Assembly: GCA_030431475.1 (NCBI GenBank)
Contig: JAUIJD010000051.1
Location: forward strand, 1 to 35,701
Length of the DNA stretch: 35,701 nucleotides
Origin: Verrucomicrobiia bacterium
GTDB taxonomy: Bacteria > Verrucomicrobiota > Verrucomicrobiia > Verrucomicrobiales > Akkermansiaceae
Reading direction: 5' to 3'
A program made the position numbers and the translations under genes. Positions 1 to 8,880 of this stretch are shown piece by piece. Under the pieces are notes generated by a model that did no database searches, was not told the origin of the DNA, and saw nothing but the letters and a program-made list of their open reading frames with translations. Every line of letters begins with the position of its first letter. Position 1 is the first letter of the stretch.

Positions 1-336
1 GGCCACGGCGCGCTCGTTCCGTGGATGTGGACCTCGGTGACCTTCAGCGTCGTGGCCGCCGTGCTCCTGCTGCGACCCAAGGTCCACGAACATCTGTGGA
101 CCCTCGACATCGCCTGCGTCCTCGCCTTTGCCGGCATCTGGATCGAGAAGGGCATGGGGCTGATCATCCCGGGCTTCATCCCCTCGACCCTCCACGAGTG
201 GGTCGAGTACCTGCCCAGCGCCACCGAGTGGAAAATCACCGCCGGCATCTGGGCGGGCGGACTCTTGGTCTACACCCTGCTATTGAAGGTGGCGATCCCC
301 GTCTTTTCCGGGGAGGCCAACAAACTGTCCAAGTAA
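1..336 (+). CDS. NrfD/PsrC-family membrane subunit, C-terminal part
   Basis: The frame is open from base 1, so the start lies outside the window and 111 C-terminal residues are visible. They contain three hydrophobic segments and the stretch IEKGMGLIIPGFIPS followed by LHEWVEY, which resembles the last helices of the NrfD/PsrC/DsrP family. These integral membrane proteins exchange electrons between quinone and an Fe-S partner subunit in respiratory complexes. The stop is 5 nt before the Rrf2 gene, so the two are probably cotranscribed. The partner subunits should lie to the left of the window. Which complex it belongs to (nitrite, polysulfide, alternative complex III-like) cannot be told from this fragment. 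Family call fairly sure, role inferred. Confidence 0.75.
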   Translation, partial: GHGALVPWMWTSVTFSVVAAVLLLRPKVHEHLWTLDIACVLAFAGIWIEKGMGLIIPGFIPSTLHEWVEYLPSATEWKITAGIWAGGLLVYTLLLKVAIPVFSGEANKLSK

Positions 337-341
337 TCACG

Positions 342-773
342 ATGTTCGGATACGGAAAAATGAGCGCCTGCGCGGTGGCTTCGATGAGCGCCCTCGCGGA
401 GGTCTATCCCCGAGGCGAGACCCTGAGCTCCCAGCAGATCGCCGAAAGCCGGAACCTCTCCCAGCCGCTCGTGGCGAAGGTGATGACCGGGCTCTCCCAG
501 CACGGCTTCGTCCTCGGCACCCGCGGCCCCGGGGGCGGCTACAAGCTCGCCCGAGACCCCGCGACGATCACCGTCTTCGATGTCGTCGAGATCTTCGAGG
601 GACACCGCGACACGAGTGCCTGTCCCTTCGGGCCGGGCTGGTGCGGGGTCGGAGAACCCTGCCCGCTTCACGACACCCTCGCCGCGATGAGCGAATCGGC
701 GGCGCAAACACTGCGCGACCTCACCTTCGACTCGTTCATCGAGCACCCGAAGCGCCCCCCGGAGCCCGCCTAG
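342..773 (+). CDS. Rrf2-family transcriptional regulator with three-Cys Fe-S motif
   Basis: This 143-residue protein has an N-terminal winged helix-turn-helix (about 10-70) with the Rrf2 wing signature RGPGGGYKLA. A cysteine cluster at C94, C101 and C107 follows (CPFGPGWCGVGEPCPLH), in the place where IscR and NsrR bind an Fe-S cluster. Rrf2 proteins of this type sense iron-sulfur status, NO or redox state. The ATG at 342 is 5 nt after the NrfD-type gene, and porin copy 1 and moaA follow, so it probably controls this respiratory/molybdenum operon. The Cys spacing (X6, X5) is not exactly that of E. coli IscR, so I do not assign it to IscR or NsrR. Confidence 0.85.
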   Translation: MFGYGKMSACAVASMSALAEVYPRGETLSSQQIAESRNLSQPLVAKVMTGLSQHGFVLGTRGPGGGYKLARDPATITVFDVVEIFEGHRDTSACPFGPGWCGVGEPCPLHDTLAAMSESAAQTLRDLTFDSFIEHPKRPPEPA

Positions 774-780
774 CACGCCG

Positions 781-790
781 GCACCGGTGC
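781..790. promoter_or_regulatory. 10-bp perfect palindrome upstream of porin copy 1
   Basis: GCACCGGTGC is a perfect palindrome 23 nt before the porin-1 ATG, in the only gap (774-813) between the Rrf2 gene and the porin. It could be an operator, but a 10-bp palindrome in GC-rich DNA is not strong evidence. The CATGA-N7-TCAT element found in front of porin copy 2 is absent here. Confidence 0.2.
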
Positions 791-813
791 ATCCCGCGAC
801 CGTTCCGCCCGTC

Positions 814-2079
814 ATGAAACACTACCGCGCCCTTGCTCTCGCCGCCCTCGCCACCGCCCACGCCGGAACCCCGACCCCCGACCCGGTCGCCCCGCCTCCG
901 GCGGAGGAGCCGTGGATCAAACCCATCCTCAACATCCGGGCCCGCTTCGAGTACGGCGACATCGACTCGCCCGCCCTCCGGTCGTCCTCGGCCTTCACCC
1001 TCCGCGAGCGCGTCGGTCTCGTCACCCGCGACTGGCACGGCTTCAGCGCCCTGGTCGAGGGAGAGTTCACCCAGGCCGTCCTCGATTCCTACGATGCCGG
1101 GCCCGGCGCGGCGATCTCGCCCCACGATCCGACCCGCACGCCCATCCTCGACCCCGAGAACAACGAACTCAACCAGGCCTACCTGCAATACGCAGGCTTC
1201 GACACGACGGTTCGAGCCGGCCGCCAGCGCATCATCCTCGACAACGCCGCCTTCGTCGGAAACGTCGGCTGGCGCCAGAACGAGCAGACCTACGATGCGC
1301 TTAGTATCAGCAACACCTCGATCGAGGATCTCACCCTCTTCTACGCCTACGCCAACCGGGCCAACCGCATCTTCGGCTCCGATGCAATGGGCGCGCTGCG
1401 CAACTTCGCCGGCGACATCCATCTCCTGAACGCCGCCTACAAGGGCTTCGGAGAGGCGACGCTCACCGGCTACGCCTACTTCATGGACTTCGATGAAACC
1501 GCCGCCAACGCCGGTTACATCAGCAACAACACCTACGGCATCTCCGCCGCGGTGCCCGTCGGCCCGGTCGATCTCTACAGCGAGTTCGCCTTCCAGACCG
1601 ACACCGGCAGCTCGCCGGTCATGAAGCCCGACGAGTCCTGGTATGCCCACCTCAAGGCGGCCTACAAGGCTGGCGGCCATACCTTCACCCTCGGCTACGA
1701 GCATCTCGACGCCGACTTCGTGACCCCGCTCGCCACCGTCCACGCCTTCAATGGTTTCGCCGACGCCTTCATCGGCAACCGCATCGGCCTCGCCCGCAAC
1801 CCCGGCCTCGCCGACCTTTACCTCGCCCACTCGACGCCCTTGCCGTTCTGGGGGCTCCAGTTCACCCACGCCCTCCATCTCTTCGGTGACAACAACTCCG
1901 ACTTCGACTACGGCTGGGAATACGACGCGGTGCTGGTGAAAGCCTTCAACGAAAACTTCAAGGCGATCGCCAAGTTCGCCTACTACGATTCTGAAGGACC
2001 CTCCGGCACCCCCTTCGCCCCGAACATCGCGCCGTTCGACACCACACGGTTCAGCGTCGAGCTGAACTACGTCTACTGA
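814..2079 (+). CDS. Outer-membrane porin, alginate-export-like beta-barrel (copy 1)
   Basis: A 421-residue protein. The ATG at 814 was chosen because it gives a short signal peptide (MKHYRALALAALATAHA, cleavage about 17); an in-frame earlier codon at 787 would add nine residues before it. The mature part shows alternating aromatic/polar beta-strands and RERVGLVTRDWHGFSALVEGE, resembling alginate-export/porin proteins, and it ends in NYVY with a C-terminal aromatic residue as expected of an outer-membrane barrel. A paralogue 15,284 bp downstream has exactly the same length and about 96% protein identity. The gene lies 15 nt upstream of moaA. Substrate unknown; the link to Mo-cofactor and nitrogen genes suggests a small anion, by inference only. 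Confidence 0.75.
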   Translation: MKHYRALALAALATAHAGTPTPDPVAPPPAEEPWIKPILNIRARFEYGDIDSPALRSSSAFTLRERVGLVTRDWHGFSALVEGEFTQAVLDSYDAGPGAAISPHDPTRTPILDPENNELNQAYLQYAGFDTTVRAGRQRIILDNAAFVGNVGWRQNEQTYDALSISNTSIEDLTLFYAYANRANRIFGSDAMGALRNFAGDIHLLNAAYKGFGEATLTGYAYFMDFDETAANAGYISNNTYGISAAVPVGPVDLYSEFAFQTDTGSSPVMKPDESWYAHLKAAYKAGGHTFTLGYEHLDADFVTPLATVHAFNGFADAFIGNRIGLARNPGLADLYLAHSTPLPFWGLQFTHALHLFGDNNSDFDYGWEYDAVLVKAFNENFKAIAKFAYYDSEGPSGTPFAPNIAPFDTTRFSVELNYVY

Positions 2080-2094
2080 CTCCCAGCACCCTCG

Positions 2095-3099
2095 ATGCCA
2101 CCCCAACCCACCGACACCCTCGGGCGCCCGCTCCACGACCTCCGCATCTCCGTCACTGACCGCTGCAATTTCCGCTGCCGCTACTGCATGCCCGCCGAGG
2201 AGTTCGGACCGGATCACGCCTTTCTACCCCGATCGGAGATCCTCAGCTTCGAGGAGATCACCCGATTCTCGCGCATCGCCACCACTCTCGGCGTGCGAAA
2301 ACTCCGACTGACGGGCGGCGAACCGCTGCTCCGCCGCGGCCTTGAGGATCTCGTCGCAATGCTCGCCGCCATCGACGGCATTGAAGACCTGGCACTGACC
2401 ACCAACGGCGTCCTCCTCGCCCACCATGCCGAGGCACTCGCACTCGCCGGCCTTTCGCGGGTCACCGTCAGCCTCGACGCACTTGATCCGGAGGTTTTCG
2501 CCCGCATGAACGGGGTTGGGGCCAAGGTCGACCGCGTGCTGGCCGGCATCTCCACCGCCCGCACCTTCGGTCTTCCGGTCAAGATCAACACCGTCGTCCA
2601 ACGCGGCGTCAACGAGCAAGAGATCCTTCCACTCGTCGCGTGGGCCCGCGGACAAGAGGTCACGCTGCGTTTCATCGAGTTCATGGACGTCGGGGAGACC
2701 AACCACTGGGACCGAAGCCAGGTGGTCACCGCCGAAGAAATCCTCGGCCACATCCGCGAGCGCTTTCCCCTCCGACCGGTCAAACCCTCCCACGCCGGAG
2801 AAACCGCCCGCCGCTGGCGTCACGCCGACAGCGCCGCCGAGATCGGTGTCATCGCCTCGGTCAGCCAACCGTTCTGCCGCGACTGCTCGCGGCTGCGTCT
2901 TTCGGCCGACGGCAAACTCTACACCTGCCTCTTCACCGCCGCCGGCCACGACCTTCGCGGACTGCTACGATCGGGCGGCGACGACCGGATGCTCCGGGCA
3001 ACCCTGCGCGGCATCTGGTCATCGCGCACGGACCGCTACTCCGAACTCCGCGGAGAGGGCCGCCATCCGAAGGCCGAGATGAGCTACCTAGGAGGCTAG
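2095..3099 (+). CDS. moaA: GTP 3',8-cyclase MoaA (copy 1)
   Basis: A 334-residue radical SAM enzyme that makes the cyclic intermediate of molybdopterin from GTP in the cytoplasm (with MoaC it yields cPMP). The N-terminal cluster motif is C24-X3-C28-X2-C31 (CNFRCRYCM). The C-terminal cluster motif is CRDCSRLRLSADG followed by a third Cys (CX2CX13C), and the protein ends in the usual Gly-Gly (SYLGG). The ATG is 15 nt after porin copy 1. A second moaA at 17440 is about 76% identical by my manual alignment, so the two are clearly diverged, unlike the porins beside them. This copy is probably tied to the respiratory operon at the left edge. Confidence 0.95.
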   Translation: MPPQPTDTLGRPLHDLRISVTDRCNFRCRYCMPAEEFGPDHAFLPRSEILSFEEITRFSRIATTLGVRKLRLTGGEPLLRRGLEDLVAMLAAIDGIEDLALTTNGVLLAHHAEALALAGLSRVTVSLDALDPEVFARMNGVGAKVDRVLAGISTARTFGLPVKINTVVQRGVNEQEILPLVAWARGQEVTLRFIEFMDVGETNHWDRSQVVTAEEILGHIRERFPLRPVKPSHAGETARRWRHADSAAEIGVIASVSQPFCRDCSRLRLSADGKLYTCLFTAAGHDLRGLLRSGGDDRMLRATLRGIWSSRTDRYSELRGEGRHPKAEMSYLGG

Positions 3100-3126
3100 C
3101 CCCGCATCGCGAGGAAGACCGAAAAG

Positions 3127-3213
3127 TGGTGCGCACGAGAGGAATCGAACCTCCACGGGGTTGCCCCCACTAGATCCTGAATCTAGCGCGTCTACCAATT
3201 CCGCCACGTGCGC
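3127..3213 (-). tRNA. tRNA-Leu (anticodon CAG)
   Basis: On the minus strand the acceptor arm GCGCACG pairs with CGTGCGC, followed by discriminator A and an encoded CCA. The anticodon arm is CTAGA-TTCAGGA-TCTAG, giving anticodon CAG (leucine). A long variable arm (GTGGGGGCAACCCCGT) marks a class II tRNA, and the T-loop GGTTCGATTCC is normal. The gene sits between moaA copy 1 and the M16 protease and is read leftward from a promoter that should lie within 3214-3373. Confidence 0.97.
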
Positions 3214-3373
3214 GTTTCGGGTCGGTAGTTCGACGGGCGGCGAAAACAGCACGTTGGGCGGGCTTTGGCAATAGGAATTCTTTCCCGAATCCCCGATCGC
3301 CGCGGCCTTCCCGCCGCCTCCGCCCCGCGGATTCGACATTGCCAAGATTCAGCGGCCAAATCACCGTCCGCCC

Positions 3374-6343
3374 ATGAAGAATCCCGCGCCTCTCGTGCTG
3401 ACCCTGCTGCTGGCGATCGCCGCCGTGGTGTTCATGGTCAACCGACCTGATTCCCGCGAGGAACCCGCTCCTGCTCCGGCTCCATCTCCGGACGAGGAGA
3501 ACGTCGAACCGCCCCCCGCCGAGGAGGAAACGACGGAGCAACCGAGCCTCTCCGACGTCGAACCCGCCAGTTGGCCCCACGAGAAGAGCGACCTCCCCGC
3601 CGACCCGGAGGCGGTCTTCGGCAGCCTCGAGAACGGGATGCGCTACATCGTCCTGCCGAACGACGAACCGCCGGAGCGACTGAGCATCCGTCTCCACATC
3701 GCCGTCGGCTCGCTGATGGAGTCCGACGATCAACAGGGGCTCGCCCACTTCCTCGAGCACATGGTGTTCAACGGCTCGAAGAATTTCACGCCCGACGAGC
3801 TGATCCCCCGCATGCAGCGGCTCGGCATCGCCTTCGGGGCCCACGTCAACGCCTACACTTCCTTCGACGAGACGGTCTACATGCTCGACCTGCCCGATCT
3901 CAGCGACAACATGCTCGACCTCGGCTTCACGGTGATGCGGGACTTCGCCGACGGCGCCCTGCTCAAGATCGACGAGATCGACAACGAACGCGGGGTAATC
4001 CTCGCCGAGAAGACCTCGCGCGACTCCGTCGGCTTCCGGCTGATGAAGAAGCAGTTCGAGACGCTGATGCCCGAGTCCCTGCTGACCCGGCGCTTCCCCA
4101 TCGGCGAGGAGGAGGTGATCCGGAACGCCCCCCGGGAACGGTTCGTTGAATTCTACCAGAACTACTATATCCCTCGTCGCATGACCTTCGTGGTCGTCGG
4201 CGACCTCGATCCGGAGGCCGCCGAGGCCCGCATCCGGGAGACCTTCGGCTCCCTCACCAACCCGGAGACGCCCGGGACCGATCCGAAGCTTGGTCCGGTC
4301 CGGGAGGCCGAGGACATCGAGGCCTTCGTCTTCGCCGACAAGGAGGTGTCCGCCACCGAGCTCGGACTGCTCACCATCGAACCCTTCGAGCCCAGGCCGG
4401 ACACCCGCGAGATCCGCGAGGAGCGACTCCCCCTGGCGCTCGCGCACGAGATGCTGGGCACCCGCTTCGACCGTCTCGCCAAGAAAGAGAACGCCCCGAT
4501 CCTCGGCGGATCGTCCTATCGTTCCGACCTCTTCAACTACGTGACGCTCGGCAGCATCGACGTCGCCGTGGCCGACGACCGCTGGGAGGAGGCCGTGCCG
4601 GTGCTCGAGCAGGAGTTCCGGCGCGCCCTCGAGCACGGCTTCACGGCCGCCGAGTTCGCCGAAGCCAGCGCCAACACGCTCAACCGCTACCAACGGGCGG
4701 TCGATTCGCGGGACAGCCGGCCCTCGGACGCGCTGGCCACCGCGATCGCCCGCTCGCTGAACGACCGGGGAGTGTTGACCGCCCCGGAAACCGACCTCGA
4801 GGTGGTGTCGAACGCGCTCGGAAACATGGACGCCGCCGCCTGCCACGCCGCCTTCCGGGAATTCTGGGCCGAAAAGGGGGCCTACCTGATCCTGACCACC
4901 AAGGAAGAGCCGGCAGGAGCCCGGGAGGCGCTGCTGACGGCGTTCCAGGAATCGTCCGAAACGGCCGTCGAACCGCCCGCCGAGGCCGAGGTGAAGACCT
5001 TCGCCTACACCGACTTCGGCCCCGCGGGTGAAGTCGCTTCAACCGAGGAGATCCAAGGTCTCGGCATCACCCGGCTCGAGCTCTCCAACGGCGTGACCGT
5101 GAACTTCAAGCCGACGGACTTCGAGCAAAGCCAGATCCGCCTTCAGGCCCGGGTCGGCCACGGCCGCCTCACCGCGCCGACGGATCAGATCGGCCTCAGC
5201 ACCTTCGCCACCTCGGTGGTGAACAACGGAGGAATCGGCGAGCACTCGTCGGACGAACTCGAACAGATCTTCGCCGGCCGCAACGTCGGGGTCGGCTTCT
5301 CCATCGAAGAGGACCACTTCGCCCTCGCGGGACTCACCACCCCGGACGACCTCGAACTCCAACTCCAGCTCATGGTCGCCCAACTCCTGCACCCGGGCTA
5401 CCGGCAGGAGGCGATCGAGCAGTTCCGCAAGTCGGTGCCGATGCAGTTCCAGCAGCTCAAGCACACCATGAACGGACCCATGCAGAAGATGAGCTCGTGG
5501 CTCCGCGGCGACGATCCCCGCTTCTCCTTCCCCGACACCCCCGACGTGCTGCTCGGCTACGAGGCCGCCGACATCGAGTCGTGGCTCGCGGAGGAATTCA
5601 CCGCCGCTCCGGTCGAGCTCAACATCGCCGGCGACTTCGATCCCGACGCGCTGATCCCGCGGATCCTCGCCACCTTCGGCGCCATCGAGGCCCGACCGTC
5701 GACCGACGAGGCTCGCGAACTCGACCGCAGCGTCGACTTCCCGGAGTCCCCCCAGACCCGGCAATTCGATTTCGAGAGCAAGATTCCCACGGGCCAGGCC
5801 ATCGTGGTGTGGAAGGGTCCCGGCCCGCGTGGCAACCCGCGCGAGTTCCGCCGGGTCCAGATGCTTGCGGACATCTTCGGCGATCGGCTGCGCAAGGAGA
5901 TCCGCGAGAAGCTCGGCGCTTCCTACAGCCCCTACGCCGGCGCCAGCGGTTCGACGGCCTTCGAGGACTTCGGTTTCCTCATCTCCCTCAGCTCGGGAAA
6001 GACGGATGATGTCGGGCAACTGGCCACCGTCAGCGCCGACCTCGCCGCCGAGCTCGCCAACGGCGGGGCCACCGAGGACGAACTCGAGCGGGCGCGGAAC
6101 CCGGTGCTTGCCGACATCCGCAAATCGCTTCGCGACAACGGCTACTGGCTCGCCAACGTGATGTCGGGCAGCACCTCGAACCCCGAGAAGTTCGCCCTCG
6201 CCCGCGACCGCAAAGAGGACGTCGAAGCGATCACCCTCGCCGAGATCAACCAACTCGCCGCCGCGAACCTCTCGAAGGACAAGGCGATCCAGATCATCAT
6301 CAAGCCGACGCCCCCCGAAGCCGGTGCGGCCGAGGAGGAGTAG
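3374..6343 (+). CDS. M16 family zinc metalloprotease, membrane-anchored
   Basis: A 989-residue protein. An N-terminal hydrophobic segment (about 6-23) without an obvious cleavage site suggests an anchor or signal, followed by a Pro/Glu-rich linker (about 26-60). The first M16 domain carries the inverted zinc motif HFLEH (H125, E128, H129) and E205 in NERGVILAE, the expected 76 residues after the second His. A second M16-like half follows (from about 555), including a KEIREKLGASYSPYAG stretch typical of the inactive C-terminal domain. The length matches two-unit pitrilysin/PqqL-like peptidases. It probably degrades peptides in the periplasm. The TPM-domain gene follows after 5 nt. Confidence 0.9.
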   Translation: MKNPAPLVLTLLLAIAAVVFMVNRPDSREEPAPAPAPSPDEENVEPPPAEEETTEQPSLSDVEPASWPHEKSDLPADPEAVFGSLENGMRYIVLPNDEPPERLSIRLHIAVGSLMESDDQQGLAHFLEHMVFNGSKNFTPDELIPRMQRLGIAFGAHVNAYTSFDETVYMLDLPDLSDNMLDLGFTVMRDFADGALLKIDEIDNERGVILAEKTSRDSVGFRLMKKQFETLMPESLLTRRFPIGEEEVIRNAPRERFVEFYQNYYIPRRMTFVVVGDLDPEAAEARIRETFGSLTNPETPGTDPKLGPVREAEDIEAFVFADKEVSATELGLLTIEPFEPRPDTREIREERLPLALAHEMLGTRFDRLAKKENAPILGGSSYRSDLFNYVTLGSIDVAVADDRWEEAVPVLEQEFRRALEHGFTAAEFAEASANTLNRYQRAVDSRDSRPSDALATAIARSLNDRGVLTAPETDLEVVSNALGNMDAAACHAAFREFWAEKGAYLILTTKEEPAGAREALLTAFQESSETAVEPPAEAEVKTFAYTDFGPAGEVASTEEIQGLGITRLELSNGVTVNFKPTDFEQSQIRLQARVGHGRLTAPTDQIGLSTFATSVVNNGGIGEHSSDELEQIFAGRNVGVGFSIEEDHFALAGLTTPDDLELQLQLMVAQLLHPGYRQEAIEQFRKSVPMQFQQLKHTMNGPMQKMSSWLRGDDPRFSFPDTPDVLLGYEAADIESWLAEEFTAAPVELNIAGDFDPDALIPRILATFGAIEARPSTDEARELDRSVDFPESPQTRQFDFESKIPTGQAIVVWKGPGPRGNPREFRRVQMLADIFGDRLRKEIREKLGASYSPYAGASGSTAFEDFGFLISLSSGKTDDVGQLATVSADLAAELANGGATEDELERARNPVLADIRKSLRDNGYWLANVMSGSTSNPEKFALARDRKEDVEAITLAEINQLAAANLSKDKAIQIIIKPTPPEAGAAEEE

Positions 6344-6348
6344 GACCG

Positions 6349-6934
6349 ATGCGCTGCCCCTACTGTGCCGCCCCTCTGCAGGAAGACAGCCCCGAATGTC
6401 CGGGCTGCCGTCTCGACCTGCGCCGTGCGGCCCAGCTCCTCGGGCCGGTCCCGCGGACCGAACCGGGTCTCTGCGACAGCACGTCGGCGCTGTCCGCCAC
6501 CGAGCGGAAACGGATTCGGAAGCGGATCGACGAGCTCGCAAGGCGCTTTCCCCAGGTCCGCCCGCAACTGGTGTTCCGCCATTTTTCCGACGGGCATCCG
6601 ATCGGTCTCCACGCGTTCTGGATCTTCAATCTCGCCGCATTTTCCAGCGACGCGGAGAACCACGGCCAGAATCACGGCGTCCTGCTGCTGGTCGATCCGG
6701 TCGCCGGCGAATCGGCGATCACGCCGGGCTACGGCCTCGAGCCGTTCCTGACCCATGATGAGCTCGACGACCTGCTGGGAATGGCCGAGTCCGGCTGGAA
6801 CGACAAGGACTGGTGTGGCGGCACCCTGACCCTTCTCGACGGGCTCGAAGGGCTGCTCGAGCGCGCCGCTTCCCGCGCGGCCGACGCCCTCGATCGTTCA
6901 CCGCGCGAAGCGCCGTCGGGGCACTCTCAAAGCG

Positions 6935-6951
<17 letters not shown>
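6349..6951 (+). CDS. Zinc-ribbon plus TPM-domain protein
   Basis: A 200-residue protein starting with a four-Cys zinc ribbon (CPYCAAPLQEDSPECPGC, residues 3-20). A TPM-like domain follows (about 45-170), with LARRFPQVRPQLVF, a long beta-alpha core and GYGLEPFLT near the end. TPM domains occur in membrane-associated proteins of unclear function, including photosystem II repair and YgcG-like proteins. Here there is neither a signal peptide nor a membrane helix. The start is 5 nt after the M16 protease with GAGGAG upstream, so the pair is probably an operon. The 3' end overlaps holB on the other strand by 17 nt. Function unknown. Confidence 0.65.
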
Positions 6952-7942
<991 letters not shown>

Positions 7943-7976
7943 ACGCGGCGGATGCTGCGCTCCCCGGCGGACGGGC

Positions 7977-8393
7977 TCAATGCCCGATTTCCCTCTCGCC
8001 CTCGATCCAGCGTTCGAGCGCCTCGACGCGCATCCCCGTCGCGCCGAAGGCCAGCGCGGTGGTCAGCACCATCCGGTCGTTGCTCGCGACCCGGACCTCG
8101 TCACCCTTCTCGGAAAACCGCGCGGCGATGCGCTCGACCACCGTGTCCGCCGTTTCCGTGCCCTTCGAATAGACCACGAGAATCCCGTCCTCGGAACCTC
8201 CCTCGAAAGCGCGCTCGGTCCGTCGTCCATCGAACACGACGACCACCTTCCAGCCGCTGCGGTCGCCGAGGTCGCGCAGTCGACGGATCAACTCGATCCG
8301 CGCCAAATGCCGGGTCGGCCCCTGGTGCATCTCGCCCAGTTCCTCGAGCGCGAAGATCGCGCTGTGCCCGTCGACCACCAGAAGACGCTCCAT
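7977..8393 (-). CDS. YacP-like NYN-domain ribonuclease
   Basis: A 138-residue protein starting MERLLVVDGHSAIF, with VVVVFDGRRTER, TADTVVERIA and VRVASNDRMV. These are the acidic-residue blocks of NYN/PIN-like nucleases of the YacP/Rae1 type, which cut mRNA on ribosomes in Bacillus. I chose the ATG at 8393, which has GGGTGG just upstream, over an in-frame TTG at 8405. It lies directly downstream of a terminator-like stem-loop (8404-8437) and upstream of holB. Activity is inferred from the family. Confidence 0.75.
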   Translation of the reverse strand: MERLLVVDGHSAIFALEELGEMHQGPTRHLARIELIRRLRDLGDRSGWKVVVVFDGRRTERAFEGGSEDGILVVYSKGTETADTVVERIAARFSEKGDEVRVASNDRMVLTTALAFGATGMRVEALERWIEGEREIGH

Positions 8394-8403
8394 GCCACCC
8401 AAC

Positions 8404-8437
8404 AAAACGAGCCGGCGCCCTCAGGCAACCGGCTCGT
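8404..8437 (-). terminator. Rho-independent terminator after the small basic protein gene
   Basis: On the minus strand ACGAGCCGG pairs with CCGGCTCGT (9 bp, 8429-8437 with 8407-8415) around a short loop that contains a further GCC-TGA-GGC hairpin, followed by TTTTG. It stands 25 nt after the stop codon of the lysine-rich protein gene and before the NYN gene, so it separates the two. Confidence 0.7.
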
Positions 8438-8462
8438 GAAACAATCGGACGATGGCGGGGCT

Positions 8463-8747
8463 TTACTCCTCCTCGGAGGCGTCGCCACCGCTTTCGTCGG
8501 CCTTCTTCGCCGCCTTTTTGGCAGGTGCCTTCTTGGCCGCCTTCTTCGCGGTCTTCTTGGCCGCCTTCTTCGCGGTCTTCTTGGCCGCCTTCTTCGCGGT
8601 CTTCTTGGCCGCCTTCTTCGCCGGGGCGGAATCCTTCTTGGCGGCGGTCTTCTTGACCAGACCGCCACGCTTGGCGTTCTCCTTCTTGCGCTTCAGGTAG
8701 TCCTTCCGGCGGCGACGCTTGATAACTTTTCGGTGCTGCTGTCCCAT
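8463..8747 (-). CDS. Small basic lysine/alanine-rich (histone H1-like) protein
   Basis: A 94-residue protein. The N-terminal 30 residues are very basic (IKRRRRKDYLKRKKENAK). The middle consists of repeats of AKKTAKKA, and the tail is acidic (DESGGDASEEE). The repeated KKAA/KKTA pattern resembles the tails of bacterial H1-like and AlgP-type DNA-binding proteins, so a nucleoid or RNA-binding role is likely. It corresponds to the 'small basic protein' commonly annotated in Verrucomicrobiota. The gene has its own predicted promoter (8766-8793) and terminator (8404-8437), so it is probably monocistronic and well expressed. The central repeats are encoded by near-identical 24-bp DNA units and may vary in number. 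Confidence 0.75.
   Translation of the reverse strand: MGQQHRKVIKRRRRKDYLKRKKENAKRGGLVKKTAAKKDSAPAKKAAKKTAKKAAKKTAKKAAKKTAKKAAKKAPAKKAAKKADESGGDASEEE
8530..8622 (-). repeat. 24-bp tandem repeat (about 3.9 units) inside the small basic gene
   Basis: Units at 8530-8553, 8554-8577 and 8578-8601 are identical, and a partial unit ends at 8622. On the minus strand each unit encodes eight residues of the AKKTAKKA type. Identical DNA units in a coding repeat allow slippage in whole codons, so copy number may differ between strains. It is not a CRISPR array, as there are no spacers. Confidence 0.9.
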
Positions 8748-8765
8748 GGTCTTGGTGGCGAGGGG

Positions 8766-8793
8766 TTTAAAACGACGCCCGCACCCCTAGCAA
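8766..8793 (-). promoter_or_regulatory. Possible sigma-70 promoter of the small basic gene
   Basis: On the minus strand TTGCTA (8793-8788) and TTTAAA (8771-8766) are separated by 16 bp and end 18 nt before the ATG. This AT-rich island is unusual in the otherwise GC-rich 133-bp divergent gap shared with the methyltransferase gene at 8881. Confidence 0.4.
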
Positions 8794-8880
8794 GGGCAAT
8801 CTCCCGCCTTCCGTGAGCCGGCTCTCCCCCGCCCGTGCTTGCGCCTTGCTAGCATCACCCCGCTGGCCTTTGCTCCCCGC

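Larger units (their letters stand above)
814..3099 (+). repeat. Porin-moaA cassette, copy 1 of a dispersed duplication
   Basis: The order porin then moaA occurs here and again at 16098-18450 in the same orientation. The porin reading frames align without a gap at a constant offset of 15,284 bp. Bases 1123-1328 are identical to 16407-16612 (206 bp). The linkers differ: 15 nt here, 76 nt with a strong stem-loop in copy 2. Confidence 0.9.

Noticed and set aside
787-813. Earlier start for porin copy 1 (and 16017 for copy 2)
   Set aside because: Both extensions precede a normal signal peptide and are unrelated between the copies; in copy 2 the extension runs through the second promoter block.
8510-8630. 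CRISPR-like repeat
   Set aside because: The 24-bp units are directly adjacent without spacers and are in-frame codons of the Lys/Ala-rich protein.
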